A stretch of 64,000 bases of DNA from Roseateles_E cavernae (GTDB lineage Bacteria > Pseudomonadota > Gammaproteobacteria > Burkholderiales > Burkholderiaceae_C), in NCBI RefSeq assembly GCF_040187885.1, contig NZ_JBDPLH010000002.1:372001-436000 (forward strand), read 5' to 3'. The position numbers and the translations under genes were made by a program. The notes beneath the pieces were generated by a model. That model was given only the letters and a program-made list of their open reading frames with translations. It did no database searches and was not told the origin of the DNA. Shown here piece after piece: positions 44,243 to 53,339 of the stretch (its first letter is position 1; the number at the start of each line of letters is the position of its first letter).

Positions 44243-45049
44243 TCAGCCCTTCTTCAGCTTGGTCGCGACCGGCTCGGGCAGCTCCTTGGCCACCAAGGTG
44301 CGCAGCTGGGTCACCAGCTGGTTGTGCGCATCGAGAAAAGCCGCGGCGATCACCTTGCCCTCGTTGGTATTGCTCCAGCCCATGCCGCCCAGGCCGCCGC
44401 CGGCGCCGATCGCGAAGCCGCCTATGCCCAGATCGGTGGTGCGCGCCGAGCCGGTGGCCGAGGACAGCTGCTCGGTGGTTTCGTTATCGGTCAGCAGCAG
44501 CACGACCTGCGCCTCCTTCAGCTTGACCTGCTCGGCCGCGCCGGCCAGCTTGTTGAGGCCGGGTATCGCGGCGATCACGCCACCCAGCTGGCGGCCGGCG
44601 TCCTGCTCGGAGAAGACCAGGCTGGGCATCACGCTGTACTGGGCCATGATGCCGCGGCCCTTCTTGACATCGCCATCGGCGCGCAGCACGCCGGCATCCT
44701 TCAGCTCCTGCTCGCGCACCGTGGCCTTCAGCCCGGCATTGCGGTCGACGATGCGAAAGCAGCCGCTTTGCTGCATCAGCACGCGCACCAGCGGCAGCGG
44801 CGACTCCGGCAGGCCGCCACGGCCGATGCCGGTATAGCCGCCCTGGTTCTCCTGCAGCGCGACCACGGCCACCGGCGCCTCGCACTTCAGCAACTCCTTG
44901 GCCGCATTGCTGGCGCCCTGCGGGCCGCCGGAGCCCGAGACGATGGAACCGCCCTGGCCGAGCTCGACACCTTGCTTGCCGCAGGCCGCAAGGCTCAGGG
45001 CCAGCACGAGAGGGATGGCGGACGGGCGGGGGAATCGTTGCAGCGGCAT
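44243..45049 (-). CDS. CsgG/HfaB-like lipoprotein
   Basis: A 268-residue lipoprotein with signal peptide and lipobox LSLAAC (Cys23). A CsgG-type core follows: VAVVALQENQGGYTGIGRGG, then VRVLMQQSGCFRIVDRNAG, and a glycine-rich stretch GIGGFAIGAGGGLGGMGWS. CsgG proteins form outer-membrane channels for curli subunits, but many homologues are stand-alone lipoproteins, as here without other curli genes. Likely sorted to the outer membrane. It is convergent with the M55 gene. Function uncertain. Confidence 0.8.
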   Translation of the reverse strand: MPLQRFPRPSAIPLVLALSLAACGKQGVELGQGGSIVSGSGGPQGASNAAKELLKCEAPVAVVALQENQGGYTGIGRGGLPESPLPLVRVLMQQSGCFRIVDRNAGLKATVREQELKDAGVLRADGDVKKGRGIMAQYSVMPSLVFSEQDAGRQLGGVIAAIPGLNKLAGAAEQVKLKEAQVVLLLTDNETTEQLSSATGSARTTDLGIGGFAIGAGGGLGGMGWSNTNEGKVIAAAFLDAHNQLVTQLRTLVAKELPEPVATKLKKG

Positions 45050-45123
45050 CGTGTCGGTCCTGGGTCGGGTGGGTCAATGAGCGCGCATTGTGACCGCCGC
45101 CGCCGGCCTGGGAATCCCACATT

Positions 45124-45139
45124 GGGGGGCAAGCCCCCC
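45124..45139 (-). other. G/C hairpin downstream of the indolepyruvate oxidoreductase gene
   Basis: GGGGGG and CCCCCC pair around CAAG just past the stop of the gene at 45145. No T-run follows on the minus strand, so it is a weak candidate terminator or a transcript-end structure. Confidence 0.35.
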
Positions 45140-45144
45140 CGTTG

Positions 45145-48100
45145 TCACAGCTCGGCGACGCTCTTGACCCGCTCGGCCGGCTTGACGATCTGCACCGACG
45201 CCTCGGCCACCCGGCCGTGGAAGCGGTCCAGCAGCTCCTGCTGCTGGGCCCGCACCGTCACGACATTGGCCAGCTTGACATGGCCGTAGCCGCGGATGGA
45301 TTCCGGCAGCCGGGCCAGCTTGACGGCCAGCTCCAGCTTGTCGGCACTGAGCTTGGCCAGCAGCTCATCGATCAAGGCCTCGTAGTCGCTGATCAGCTGG
45401 CGCTCCAGGCGGCGCTCCTCGGTCTTGCCGAAAACATCCAGCGGCGTGCCGCGCAAGCCCTTGAACCTGGCCATCACCTTCAAGGCCTTGAAGGTCCAAG
45501 AGCCCAGCTCGACCTTCTTCGCACGTCCATCGGGGCCAGGTTTTGACAGCAGCGGCGGCGCCATATGGAAGGACAGACGTTCCCAGTTGTCGAACTGGGC
45601 GCGCATGCTGGCTTCGAACCTGCCGTCGGTGTAGAGACGGGCCACTTCCCACTCGTCCTTGATCGCCAGCAGCTTGGCGTAGTAGCGGGCGACGGCCTTG
45701 GTTAAACGCTCGGCCTTGCCGGCTTCGCCCAGGGCAGCCTCGGCCGCACGCACCTTGTCGACCAGGGCCAGATAGCGCTGCGCATAGGCGGCGTCCTGAT
45801 AGGCCGTCAGATGGGCGAGGCGGCGTGCGATCAGACCCTCGGGGCCATCGAGCTTGTCCTGGCCCAGCAGCAGCTGCACCGGCTGGGCGCGCTCGCCGCC
45901 CAGGCGCTTGATCGCGTCCGGCGCAGCGATGGCCAGGCGGCCCAGCGCGAAGGCGGTCTTGTTGCCTTCGACCGCGACACCGTTCAGCTCGATCGCGCGC
46001 ATCAGCGCCGCTTCGCTGAGCGGGATCAGGCCGCGCTGGTAGCAGGCGCCCAGCATGATGATGTTGCTGGGCATGGTGTCGCCCATCAGCTGCTGCGCGA
46101 TGGCCTGGGCGTCGATGGTGGACAAGAGCGCGTCGTCATTGACGGCATGGCGCATCTTGGCCAGCAAGGACTCGCCCTGCAGATTCGCATCGGGGTTGCG
46201 CACAAAGGCTGCGGTCGGCAGCTCGTGCGTGTTGGCCAGGATCACGGTGCGGCCCGGCTTGACGGTGCCCAGCGCGTCGGGGCTGGCGCCGACCACCATA
46301 TCGCAGGCCAGCAGCACATCGGCCTGCTGGGTGTCGATGCGGACCTGGTTGAGCAGATCCTGGGTCGGCGCCAGGCGCACGAAGCTCAGCACCGAGCCGC
46401 CCTTTTGCGCAAAGCCCATGAAGTCCAGGACCGAGGCCTGCTTGCCTTCCAGATGGGCGGCCATGCTGACCAGTGCACCGACGGTGACGACGCCGGTGCC
46501 GCCGACGCCGGTGACCAGCAGGTCGAAGGGCCCGGTCCAGTCCCAGGCGGCCGGCGCGCCGATGGCGGCGATCTCGCGGGCCAGGTCTTGCGCCGTGTAT
46601 CCAGCGCCGACCTTCTTCTTCAGCTGCGCGCCATGCACCGAGACAAAGCTGGGGCAGAAGCCGTTGACGCAGGAAAAGTCCTTGTTGCAGCTCGATTGCT
46701 CGATCGCGCGCTTGCGGCCGAAGTCGGTCTCGACCGGCACGACCGACAGGCAGTTCGAGGCCTGGCCGCAGTCGCCGCAGCCCTCGCAGACCTGCTCGTT
46801 GATGAAGATGCGCTTCGGCGGATCGGGGAATTCCTTCTTCTTCCGGCGCCGGCGCTTCTCCGCCGCACAGGTCTGGTCATAGATCAGCACGGTCACGCCC
46901 TCTATGTCTCGAAGCTCGCGCTGGACCTTGTCCAGCTCGCTGCGATCGAAGAAGGTGGTGCCTGCCGGGAACAGGCCGTGATGGCCCTCGTATTTGCCGA
47001 TCTCGTCGGAGACGACGACCAGGCGCTTGACGCCCTCGGCCTCGACCTGGCGCGCGATCTGCGGCACGCTGGTCTGGCCGTCGACCGGCTGGCCGCCCGT
47101 CATCGCGACCGCATCGTTGTAGAGGATCTTGTAGGTGATATTGGTCTTGGCGGCGATGGCCTGGCGGATCGCCAGATAACCGCTGTGGTAGTAGGTGCCG
47201 TCACCGAGGTTCTGGAACACATGCTTCTCGCTCGTGAAGCGCGAGGCCGCCGCCCAGTCCACGCCCTCGGCGCCCATCTGTATCAGGCCCGAGGTGCCGC
47301 GCTCCATCCAGCTGGCCATGAAGTGGCAGCCGATACCGGCCAGCGCCCGCGAGCCCTCGGGCAGTTTGGTGCTGGTGTTGTGCGGGCAGCCCGAACAGAA
47401 ATAGGGCTGGCGGCGCACGCCATCGGCCGCGTTGCTGAGCAGGCAGGGGGTCAGGAAATCGACCACCAGATGGCGGCGGTCCAGCGCCGGGTTCAAGCGC
47501 GCCAGCCATTCGGCCACGGTGGACATGATGCGCGAGGGGCGCAGCTCGCCAAGGCTGGAGAGCACGGCCGCGCCATGCTCGTCGGTCTTGCCGATCACAT
47601 GGGGGCGCTGCGCGTCGGGCAGGTGGTAGAGCAGTTCCTTGATCTGGCGCTCGACCACCGGGGCCTTTTCCTCGATCACCAGCATATCGGTCAGCCCCTG
47701 GGCGAACTCGGCCATGCGCGTGGTCTCCAGCGGATAGACCAGGCCGACCTTGTAGACCCGCACGCCGGCCGCGGCCAGCGCATTCGGGTCCAGGTCCAGG
47801 CGGCGCAGCACCTCCATGAAGTCGTAGTGGGCCTTGCCGACCGTGACGATGCCCAGGGTGGCGCTGGGGCTGGCGACGATGTGCTTGTCGATCGAATTGA
47901 GCTTGCTGAAGGCGCGCACCGCGGCCAGCTTGTGCTCCAGGCGCGACTCCAGTTCCAGCGAGGGCAGGTCGACGCTGCGGATGTGCAGGTTCGTCGCCGG
48001 CTGGTGATCGACGGGCAGCTCGAAGTCCAGCGGCACGCTGTCCAGATCGACGGTCATGCCGGACTCGACCACCTCGGAGATGGCCTTGAAGCCGACCCAG

Positions 48101-48714
48101 GCGCCGGAGAAGCGGGAGAGCGCCCAGCCGTAGAGGCCGAACTCCAGGTACTCGGCCACATTGGCCGGATGCACCAGGGGCATGCTCCATGCTTGCAGGG
48201 CCAGATCGCTCTGGTGCGGGGTGCTGGACGAGACGCAGCCATGGTCGTCGCCGCAGACCACCAGCACACCGCCCTGGCTGGAGCTGCCGTAGACATTGCC
48301 ATGCTTGAGCGCGTCGCCGGAGCGGTCAACACCTGGCCCCTTGCCGTACCACATCGCGAACACGCCATCGACCGTGCGCTTGGGGTCCAGCGCGACCCGC
48401 TGCACGCCGAGGCAGGCGGTGGCGGCCAGGTCCTCGTTGATCGCGGGCAGGAAGTTGACCTGGGCCGCGTCGAGGAATTTCTTCGCCTTCCACAGCTGCT
48501 GGTCCACCATGCCCAGCGGCGAGCCGCGGTAGCCGGAGACGAAGCCGGCGGTCTTCAGCCCGGCCCGCTCGTCCAGCGCTTTCTGCGCCAGCAGCAGCCT
48601 CACCAGGGCCTGGGTGCCGGTCATGAAGACCTGGCCGCTTCTGGCGCCGAGGTTGTCGGAGAGCTTGTAGTCGCGCAGCGCGGGCGGCGGGGCAATGAGG
48701 TCGGTGCTGGGCAT
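45145..48714 (-). CDS. Fused indolepyruvate ferredoxin oxidoreductase family protein
   Basis: A 1189-residue single-chain enzyme that joins the alpha and gamma parts of 2-oxoacid:ferredoxin oxidoreductases. The N-terminal pyrimidine-binding part (GTQALVRLLLAQKALDE, then FVSGYRGSPLG) is followed by a TPP-binding part (CSGCPHNTSTKLPEG, then GDGTYYHSGYLA). A ferredoxin-like Fe-S insert has CEGCGDCGQASNC and CNKDFSCVNGFC. The gamma domain begins VTGVGGTGVVTVGALVSMAA. It converts aryl-pyruvates to arylacetyl-CoA in aromatic amino-acid breakdown. ATG at 48714 has AGGAGA upstream. The divergent Lrp gene is its probable regulator. Confidence 0.92.
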   Translation of the reverse strand: MPSTDLIAPPPALRDYKLSDNLGARSGQVFMTGTQALVRLLLAQKALDERAGLKTAGFVSGYRGSPLGMVDQQLWKAKKFLDAAQVNFLPAINEDLAATACLGVQRVALDPKRTVDGVFAMWYGKGPGVDRSGDALKHGNVYGSSSQGGVLVVCGDDHGCVSSSTPHQSDLALQAWSMPLVHPANVAEYLEFGLYGWALSRFSGAWVGFKAISEVVESGMTVDLDSVPLDFELPVDHQPATNLHIRSVDLPSLELESRLEHKLAAVRAFSKLNSIDKHIVASPSATLGIVTVGKAHYDFMEVLRRLDLDPNALAAAGVRVYKVGLVYPLETTRMAEFAQGLTDMLVIEEKAPVVERQIKELLYHLPDAQRPHVIGKTDEHGAAVLSSLGELRPSRIMSTVAEWLARLNPALDRRHLVVDFLTPCLLSNAADGVRRQPYFCSGCPHNTSTKLPEGSRALAGIGCHFMASWMERGTSGLIQMGAEGVDWAAASRFTSEKHVFQNLGDGTYYHSGYLAIRQAIAAKTNITYKILYNDAVAMTGGQPVDGQTSVPQIARQVEAEGVKRLVVVSDEIGKYEGHHGLFPAGTTFFDRSELDKVQRELRDIEGVTVLIYDQTCAAEKRRRRKKKEFPDPPKRIFINEQVCEGCGDCGQASNCLSVVPVETDFGRKRAIEQSSCNKDFSCVNGFCPSFVSVHGAQLKKKVGAGYTAQDLAREIAAIGAPAAWDWTGPFDLLVTGVGGTGVVTVGALVSMAAHLEGKQASVLDFMGFAQKGGSVLSFVRLAPTQDLLNQVRIDTQQADVLLACDMVVGASPDALGTVKPGRTVILANTHELPTAAFVRNPDANLQGESLLAKMRHAVNDDALLSTIDAQAIAQQLMGDTMPSNIIMLGACYQRGLIPLSEAALMRAIELNGVAVEGNKTAFALGRLAIAAPDAIKRLGGERAQPVQLLLGQDKLDGPEGLIARRLAHLTAYQDAAYAQRYLALVDKVRAAEAALGEAGKAERLTKAVARYYAKLLAIKDEWEVARLYTDGRFEASMRAQFDNWERLSFHMAPPLLSKPGPDGRAKKVELGSWTFKALKVMARFKGLRGTPLDVFGKTEERRLERQLISDYEALIDELLAKLSADKLELAVKLARLPESIRGYGHVKLANVVTVRAQQQELLDRFHGRVAEASVQIVKPAERVKSVAEL

Positions 48715-48753
48715 GGCTGTCTCCTGGCGCTCTGATGGGGCTGGAGCGAGATT

Positions 48754-48771
48754 CTTGGTCAGCAAGCCAAG
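48754..48771. promoter_or_regulatory. Short inverted repeat in the Lrp/indolepyruvate oxidoreductase gap
   Basis: CTTGG and CCAAG are inverted arms with 8-bp spacing in the 123-bp divergent gap. The spacing resembles the stronger Lrp-type dyad at 1220-1241, but the arms are short, so the call is tentative. Confidence 0.3.
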
Positions 48772-48837
48772 TGTTTGTTCCTCTCTTTGCTACTGTCAAG
48801 CCGGTCAATGAGAGAATTCAACTCAAAGGTGGCTGAA

Positions 48838-49308
48838 ATGGAAATTGAACGTTTCGATCGGGCGACAAAGCAGATTCTCGAGGCGCTGCAGGCCGATGGC
48901 CGGCAGAGCACCCAGCAGCTGGCGGAGAAGGTCGGCTTGTCGGCCACGCCGGTGTGGCGGCGGGTCAAGGAGCTGGAGGACAGCGGCGTGATACGCCGCC
49001 ATGTGGCCCTGGTGGACCGCGAGAAGCTCGGGCTCAATATCTGCGTGCTGGCCAATGTCAGCCTGGTGCGGCACAGCGAGGGCGCGGTCGAGAACTTCGA
49101 GCGCCTGGTGCGCGCCAGCCGCGAGATCATCGAATGCCACGGCATCACCGGCGAGGCCGACTATGTGATCAAGGTCGTGGTGCCGGACATGAAGGCCTAT
49201 GACCAGTTCCTGCAGTCGCAGATCTTCAAGGTGCCGGGGGTGGCCAGCGTGCGCAGCAATGTGGTGCTGCGCGAGGTCAAGTACGAGACGGCGCTGCCGG
49301 TGGGGTGA
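48838..49308 (+). CDS. Lrp/AsnC family regulator (beside indolepyruvate oxidoreductase)
   Basis: A 156-residue Lrp protein. The winged helix (AEKVGLSATPVWRRVKELED, about residues 29-48) is followed by a RAM effector domain with GEADYVIKVVVPDMKAYDQF. ATG at 48838 fits family length and has AAAGGTGG upstream; earlier in-frame ATGs (48808, 48775) would add atypical residues. Divergent pairing with the aryl-pyruvate oxidoreductase suggests it responds to aromatic amino acids (inference). Confidence 0.9.
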   Translation: MEIERFDRATKQILEALQADGRQSTQQLAEKVGLSATPVWRRVKELEDSGVIRRHVALVDREKLGLNICVLANVSLVRHSEGAVENFERLVRASREIIECHGITGEADYVIKVVVPDMKAYDQFLQSQIFKVPGVASVRSNVVLREVKYETALPVG

Positions 49309-49309
49309 C

Positions 49310-49341
49310 CCACCCCCGAAGCGCGCAGCGCCTGGGGGTGG
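49310..49341. terminator. Bidirectional hairpin between the lrp gene and purH
   Basis: CCACCCCC (49310-49317) and GGGGGTGG (49334-49341) pair with an inner GCGC/GCGC stem between two convergent genes. An alternative hairpin, GGTGGG with CCCACC, overlaps its left arm and the lrp stop. No T-run is present; a shared terminator role is inferred. Confidence 0.5.
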
Positions 49342-49348
49342 CCGTCGG

Positions 49349-50929
49349 TCAATGCCGGAAGTGGCGCACGCCGGTGAACACCATCGCGACGCCGCGCTCA
49401 TTGGCGGCGGCGATCACCTCCTCGTCGCGCATCGAGCCGCCCGGCTGGATCACGCAGGAGGCGCCGGCATCGGCCAGCACATCGAGGCCGTCGCGGAAGG
49501 GGAAGAAGGCGTCGCTGGCGACCACCGAGCCCGTCAGGCTCAGGCCGGCGTTCTCGGCCTTGATCGCGGCGATGCGGGCGCTGTCGATGCGGCTCATCTG
49601 GCCGGCGCCGACGCCCAGCGTCATGCCGCCGGCACAGAACACGATGGCATTGCTCTTGACGTACTGGCCCACGGTCCAGGCGAACATCAGGTCATCGAGC
49701 TGCTGGGCCGTCGGCTGCAGGGTCGTGACGACCTTCAGGTCGGCCTTCTGCAGGAAATGGTTGTCGGCGCTCTGGATCAGGATGCCGGAGCCGACCCGCT
49801 TGCTGTCCATCGCGTTGCGGCCTTGGCTCCAGGGCGTGGTGCCACCGGTGGGCAGCGCGATCTCCAGCAGGCGCACATTGGCCTTGGGCGCAAAGATCGC
49901 CAGCGCCTCCTCGGTGAAACCGGGCGCCATCAGCACCTCGACGAACTGCTTGACGACCAGTTCGGCCGCCGCCTTGTCGACCACCTGGTTGAAGGCAATG
50001 ATGCCGCCGAAGGCGCTGGTCGGGTCGGTCTTGAAAGCCTTGGCATAGGCCTCGGCGGCCGTGGCCGCGACGGCCACGCCGCAGGGGTTGGCATGCTTGA
50101 CGATCACGCAGGCGGGCAGCGCGAAGCTCTTCACGCACTCCCAGGCCGCATCGGCGTCGGCGATATTGTTGTAGCTGAGTTCCTTGCCCTGCAGCTGCTT
50201 GCCCGTCACCAGCGAGCCGGGGGCGGGATACAGATCGCGGTACAGCGCGGCACTCTGGTGCGAGTTCTCGCCATAGCGCAGATCCTGCACCTTGACGAAG
50301 CTGCTGTTCATCTGGGCCGGGAAGGCCGAGAGCGTGCCGTCCTCGGCCAGCGCGCTCAGATGGTTGCTGATCGCGGCGTCGTACTGGGCAATGCGGTTGA
50401 AGGCGGCCACCGAGCAGGCAAAGCGGGTCTTGTCGCTGGTCTTGCCCTCGGCCTTGAGCTCGGCCAGCACGCCCGCATACTGCGAGGCGTCGGTCAGCAC
50501 CGTGACGTCCTTCCAGTTCTTGGCCGCGCTGCGCACCATGGCCGGGCCGCCGATGTCGATGTTCTCGATCGCGTCTTCCAGCGTGCAGCCGGGCTTGGCG
50601 ACGGTGGCCTCGAACGGATAGAGGTTGACGGCCAGGATGTCGATGGTGTCAATGCCGTGGGCCTGAATCGCGGCGACATGCTCGGGCAGGTCGCGGCGCG
50701 CCAGCAGGCCGCCGTGGATCTTCGGGTGCAGGGTCTTGACGCGGCCGTCCAGCATCTCGGGGAAGCCGGTGTGTTCGGCCACCTCGGTGACGGGCAGGCC
50801 GGCCTCGGCCAGCAGTTTGGCGGTGCCGCCGGTGGACAGCAGCTTGACGTTCAAGGCATGCAGCGCTTGGGCGAATTCCAGGATGCCGGTCTTGTCGGAC
50901 ACCGAGATCAGGGCGGTCAGATGGGTCAT
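49349..50929 (-). CDS. purH: Bifunctional AICAR transformylase / IMP cyclohydrolase
   Basis: A 526-residue enzyme for the last two steps of purine synthesis. The cyclohydrolase domain (about 1-200) opens TALISVSDKTGILEFAQALH and has the MGS-like fold with TGFPEMLDGRVKTLHPKIHG. The transformylase domain (about 205-526) has LRYGENSHQSAALY and KHANPCGVAVA, which carry the catalytic Lys-His pair. Length agrees with E. coli PurH. It is the last gene of dusB-fis-purH, 21 bp after fis. Confidence 0.97.
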   Translation of the reverse strand: MTHLTALISVSDKTGILEFAQALHALNVKLLSTGGTAKLLAEAGLPVTEVAEHTGFPEMLDGRVKTLHPKIHGGLLARRDLPEHVAAIQAHGIDTIDILAVNLYPFEATVAKPGCTLEDAIENIDIGGPAMVRSAAKNWKDVTVLTDASQYAGVLAELKAEGKTSDKTRFACSVAAFNRIAQYDAAISNHLSALAEDGTLSAFPAQMNSSFVKVQDLRYGENSHQSAALYRDLYPAPGSLVTGKQLQGKELSYNNIADADAAWECVKSFALPACVIVKHANPCGVAVAATAAEAYAKAFKTDPTSAFGGIIAFNQVVDKAAAELVVKQFVEVLMAPGFTEEALAIFAPKANVRLLEIALPTGGTTPWSQGRNAMDSKRVGSGILIQSADNHFLQKADLKVVTTLQPTAQQLDDLMFAWTVGQYVKSNAIVFCAGGMTLGVGAGQMSRIDSARIAAIKAENAGLSLTGSVVASDAFFPFRDGLDVLADAGASCVIQPGGSMRDEEVIAAANERGVAMVFTGVRHFRH

Positions 50930-50950
50930 GGTGAGGCTCGGGAGGGGAAA

Positions 50951-51184
50951 TTAGAGGAGCTTGTGCTCGGTCAGCTTGCGGCGCAGCGTGTTGCGGTTGA
51001 TGCCCAGCCATTCGGCGGCCTTGCTCTGGTTGCCGTCGGCCTGCTTCATCACGACGTCCAGCAACGGCTTTTCGACCAGGCCGATCAGCATCTCGTACAT
51101 CGAGTGTGGAGTCTCGCCGTCCAGATCGCGGAAATAGACTTCCAGGTTCTCGCGCACGCAGGCGTCAATCGGTTTCGGGGTCAT
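50951..51184 (-). CDS. fis: Fis family DNA-binding protein
   Basis: A 77-residue Fis, shorter at the N-terminus than the 98-residue enterobacterial form, as is usual in betaproteobacteria. The C-terminal helix-turn-helix reads QSKAAEWLGINRNTLRRKLT. It bends DNA and modulates rRNA and global transcription. Its ATG overlaps the dusB stop by four bases; coupling with dusB is conserved across proteobacteria. Confidence 0.95.
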   Translation of the reverse strand: MTPKPIDACVRENLEVYFRDLDGETPHSMYEMLIGLVEKPLLDVVMKQADGNQSKAAEWLGINRNTLRRKLTEHKLL

Positions 51185-52227
51185 GCCTGCAGCCTCAGTT
51201 CTTGTTCGTCGTTGGCGGCCTCGATGGCGAGCACCGGCAGCCTGTCATGGCGGGTGGCGAGCTCGCCCAGCCAGTCGCCGAGGGCGCTGACCTGGGCTTC
51301 GCAGCTCTCCAGGAGATTCATTTCTTGGCGGAACGCTTCGCCGCCGGGCAGGCCGCGCAAGGCCCAACCGATGTGCTTGCGCGCGGTGCGCATGCCGGTC
51401 AGCTCGCCGTACAGGCTGTAGTGGTCCTGCAGATGCTCGAGCAGCCAGTCGCGGGCCTGCAGCACCTCGGGCGCCGGCAACTCCTCGCCGGTGGCCAGGT
51501 AGTGGGCGATCTCGCGGAAGATCCAGGGCCGGCCCTGGGCCGCGCGGCCTATCATCAGTGCGTCGGCGCCGGTGTAGGCCAGCACCTGCTTGGCCTTCTG
51601 CGGCGAGTCGATATCGCCATTGGCGACCACCGGGATGCGCAGCGCGGCCTTGACGGCGGCAATCGTGTCGTACTCGGCCAGGCCCTTGTAGCCCTGCTCG
51701 CGGGTGCGGCCGTGCACGGTCACCATCGCGACGCCGGCGCTCTCGGCGGCACGGGCGATGCTCAAGGCATTGCGCTCGCTGTCGCACCAACCGGTGCGCA
51801 TCTTCAAGGTCACCGGCACGCCCAGCGGTGCCGCGGCGGCCACCACCGCGCTGATGATCTGCAGCGCCAGCACCTCGTCCTGCATCAGGGCCGAGCCCGC
51901 CCATTTGTTGCAGACCTTCTTGGCCGGGCAGCCCATATTGATGTCGATGATCTGGGCGCCGCGATCGATGTTGTAGGCGGCCGCCTCGGCCATCATGGCC
52001 GCATCGGTGCCGGCGATCTGCACCGCGATCGGCGCGGCCTCGCCCTCATGATTGGCGCGACGCGAGGTCTTCAGGCTGTTCCACAGATCCTTGCGCGAGG
52101 TCACCATCTCGCTGACCGCATAGCCCGCGCCCAGACGCCGGCAGAGCTGGCGAAACGGCCGATCGGTGACGCCTGCCATCGGCGCGACGAACAGTCTGTT
52201 CGGCAAGGCGTAAGGGCCGATGTGCAT
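51181..52227 (-). CDS. dusB: tRNA-dihydrouridine synthase B
   Basis: A 348-residue FMN enzyme that reduces uridine to dihydrouridine in tRNA. APMAGVTDRPFRQL is the FMN-binding opening, the catalytic Cys100 is in INMGCPAKKVCNKWAGSAL, and GDIDSPQKA and GADALMIGRAAQGRPWIFRE are FMN phosphate-site motifs. It is first of dusB-fis-purH. A sequence TTCTGC...GCAGAA flanking a T-rich loop lies about 30 bp upstream. Confidence 0.95.
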   Translation of the reverse strand: MHIGPYALPNRLFVAPMAGVTDRPFRQLCRRLGAGYAVSEMVTSRKDLWNSLKTSRRANHEGEAAPIAVQIAGTDAAMMAEAAAYNIDRGAQIIDINMGCPAKKVCNKWAGSALMQDEVLALQIISAVVAAAAPLGVPVTLKMRTGWCDSERNALSIARAAESAGVAMVTVHGRTREQGYKGLAEYDTIAAVKAALRIPVVANGDIDSPQKAKQVLAYTGADALMIGRAAQGRPWIFREIAHYLATGEELPAPEVLQARDWLLEHLQDHYSLYGELTGMRTARKHIGWALRGLPGGEAFRQEMNLLESCEAQVSALGDWLGELATRHDRLPVLAIEAANDEQELRLQA

Positions 52228-52310
52228 AAAGTAGGAGGGAGGTTCTGCTCAAAAAAGAGGCAGAAGTATACCTCCGCCGCCCTTGCCATGACCGGCCAGC
52301 GCGGCCGGCG

Positions 52311-53150
52311 CTACTGATTCTGGCGCCGCCAGAGCTGGATATTCTTCTCGACCAGGGCATTCATCACACCCAGGCGTGCCAGCTTGTACAGCGCGCGCGC
52401 AATCCGCCCGCGCATCTCGCCACTGTTGCAGGCCGAGCGATGCGACAGGGTCAGGTAGAGGTTTTCGTTGGCCACCGCCGGCGTCAGCGCCTTCATGTCG
52501 ACGATATTCATCTTGGCCAGATAGGCGGCGGCCGGGGCGTCCTCGTAGACCAGGTAGTCGGCCCGCGAGCGCTGCAGCATCTGTATGGCCTGCTCCAGGC
52601 TGGCCACCTGGCTGATCTTCAGGCTCTCCTTGGCATAGCGGTCGAACTCTTCGCCGAAGCTGTTGTTGATCACGGTCACGCCCTGCAGCGCGGCCAGATC
52701 GCTCCAGCGCCGGTAGTTCAGTTTGCTGCCCTCGCGGGTCCAGACCACCGAGCGGGTCTCGCGGAAGGCCGGGTGGAAATAGTCCATGTACTCGGTGCGC
52801 GGCAGCGTGAAGAAGGCGCCGGCGATCAGATCGATGCGCCCGGCCCGCGACTCCTCCTGCACCCGGCCCCAGGGGCCGATATAGCGCACCTCGATGGGCA
52901 GGCCCAGCTCCTTGCCCAGCATCTGCATCAGCTCGCTATTGGCACCGATCAGGCGCGACTCGTCCTCAGGGTCGCGCCATAGATAGGGGGGGTACTGCGG
53001 ATTGCCGGAGGCCAGCAGCTGCTTGCAGCTCTCGTTGGCATTGACCTCGCGCGCAGCGAACAAGGCCGTCACAAGGGCGAGCAGCAGCACAGACACCCGC
53101 CGGTGGCGGGTTTCGGATGCACGCGGCATGGTGGAGAACATGGCCTTCAT
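52311..53150 (-). CDS. Periplasmic amino-acid-type solute-binding protein
   Basis: A 279-residue family-3 binding protein with a Sec signal peptide (VSVLLLALVTALFAA, cleavage near residue 39). The two-lobed domain has GANSELMQMLGKELGLPIEV and RIDLIAGAFFTLPRTEYMDY. No permease or ATPase gene is adjacent, so it may act as a stand-alone sensor or pair with a transporter elsewhere. Two cysteines (ESCKQLL and RSACNSG) could form a disulfide. The start may be any of three in-frame ATGs; the longest is given. Ligand unknown. Confidence 0.82.
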   Translation of the reverse strand: MKAMFSTMPRASETRHRRVSVLLLALVTALFAAREVNANESCKQLLASGNPQYPPYLWRDPEDESRLIGANSELMQMLGKELGLPIEVRYIGPWGRVQEESRAGRIDLIAGAFFTLPRTEYMDYFHPAFRETRSVVWTREGSKLNYRRWSDLAALQGVTVINNSFGEEFDRYAKESLKISQVASLEQAIQMLQRSRADYLVYEDAPAAAYLAKMNIVDMKALTPAVANENLYLTLSHRSACNSGEMRGRIARALYKLARLGVMNALVEKNIQLWRRQNQ

Positions 53151-53339
53151 CGATCCTCAACGACATGACCCGCTGCGCTGCCCGCATCGGCAGGCGGGTC
53201 GGATCTTGTCGACCTTTCTATCACAGACGCGCGGACGGCATCCCTGCCGCGAGTCTGCAATGGCGGCCGCTATCCCGCAAGCCGACGATTACCCCCGTTT
53301 GCGTGCATCGGTGCGCTGGGCGCCCTGGATAATCGGTGC

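Noticed and set aside
45811..48735. A 974-codon plus-strand frame opposite the indolepyruvate oxidoreductase gene
   Set aside because: Antisense shadow; no recognisable motif, and the opposite strand encodes a complete enzyme.
52250..52275. TTCTGC...GCAGAA around a T-rich loop upstream of dusB as a terminator or riboswitch
   Set aside because: The stem is imperfect, the T/A run is in the loop rather than after the stem, and no known riboswitch pattern fits.
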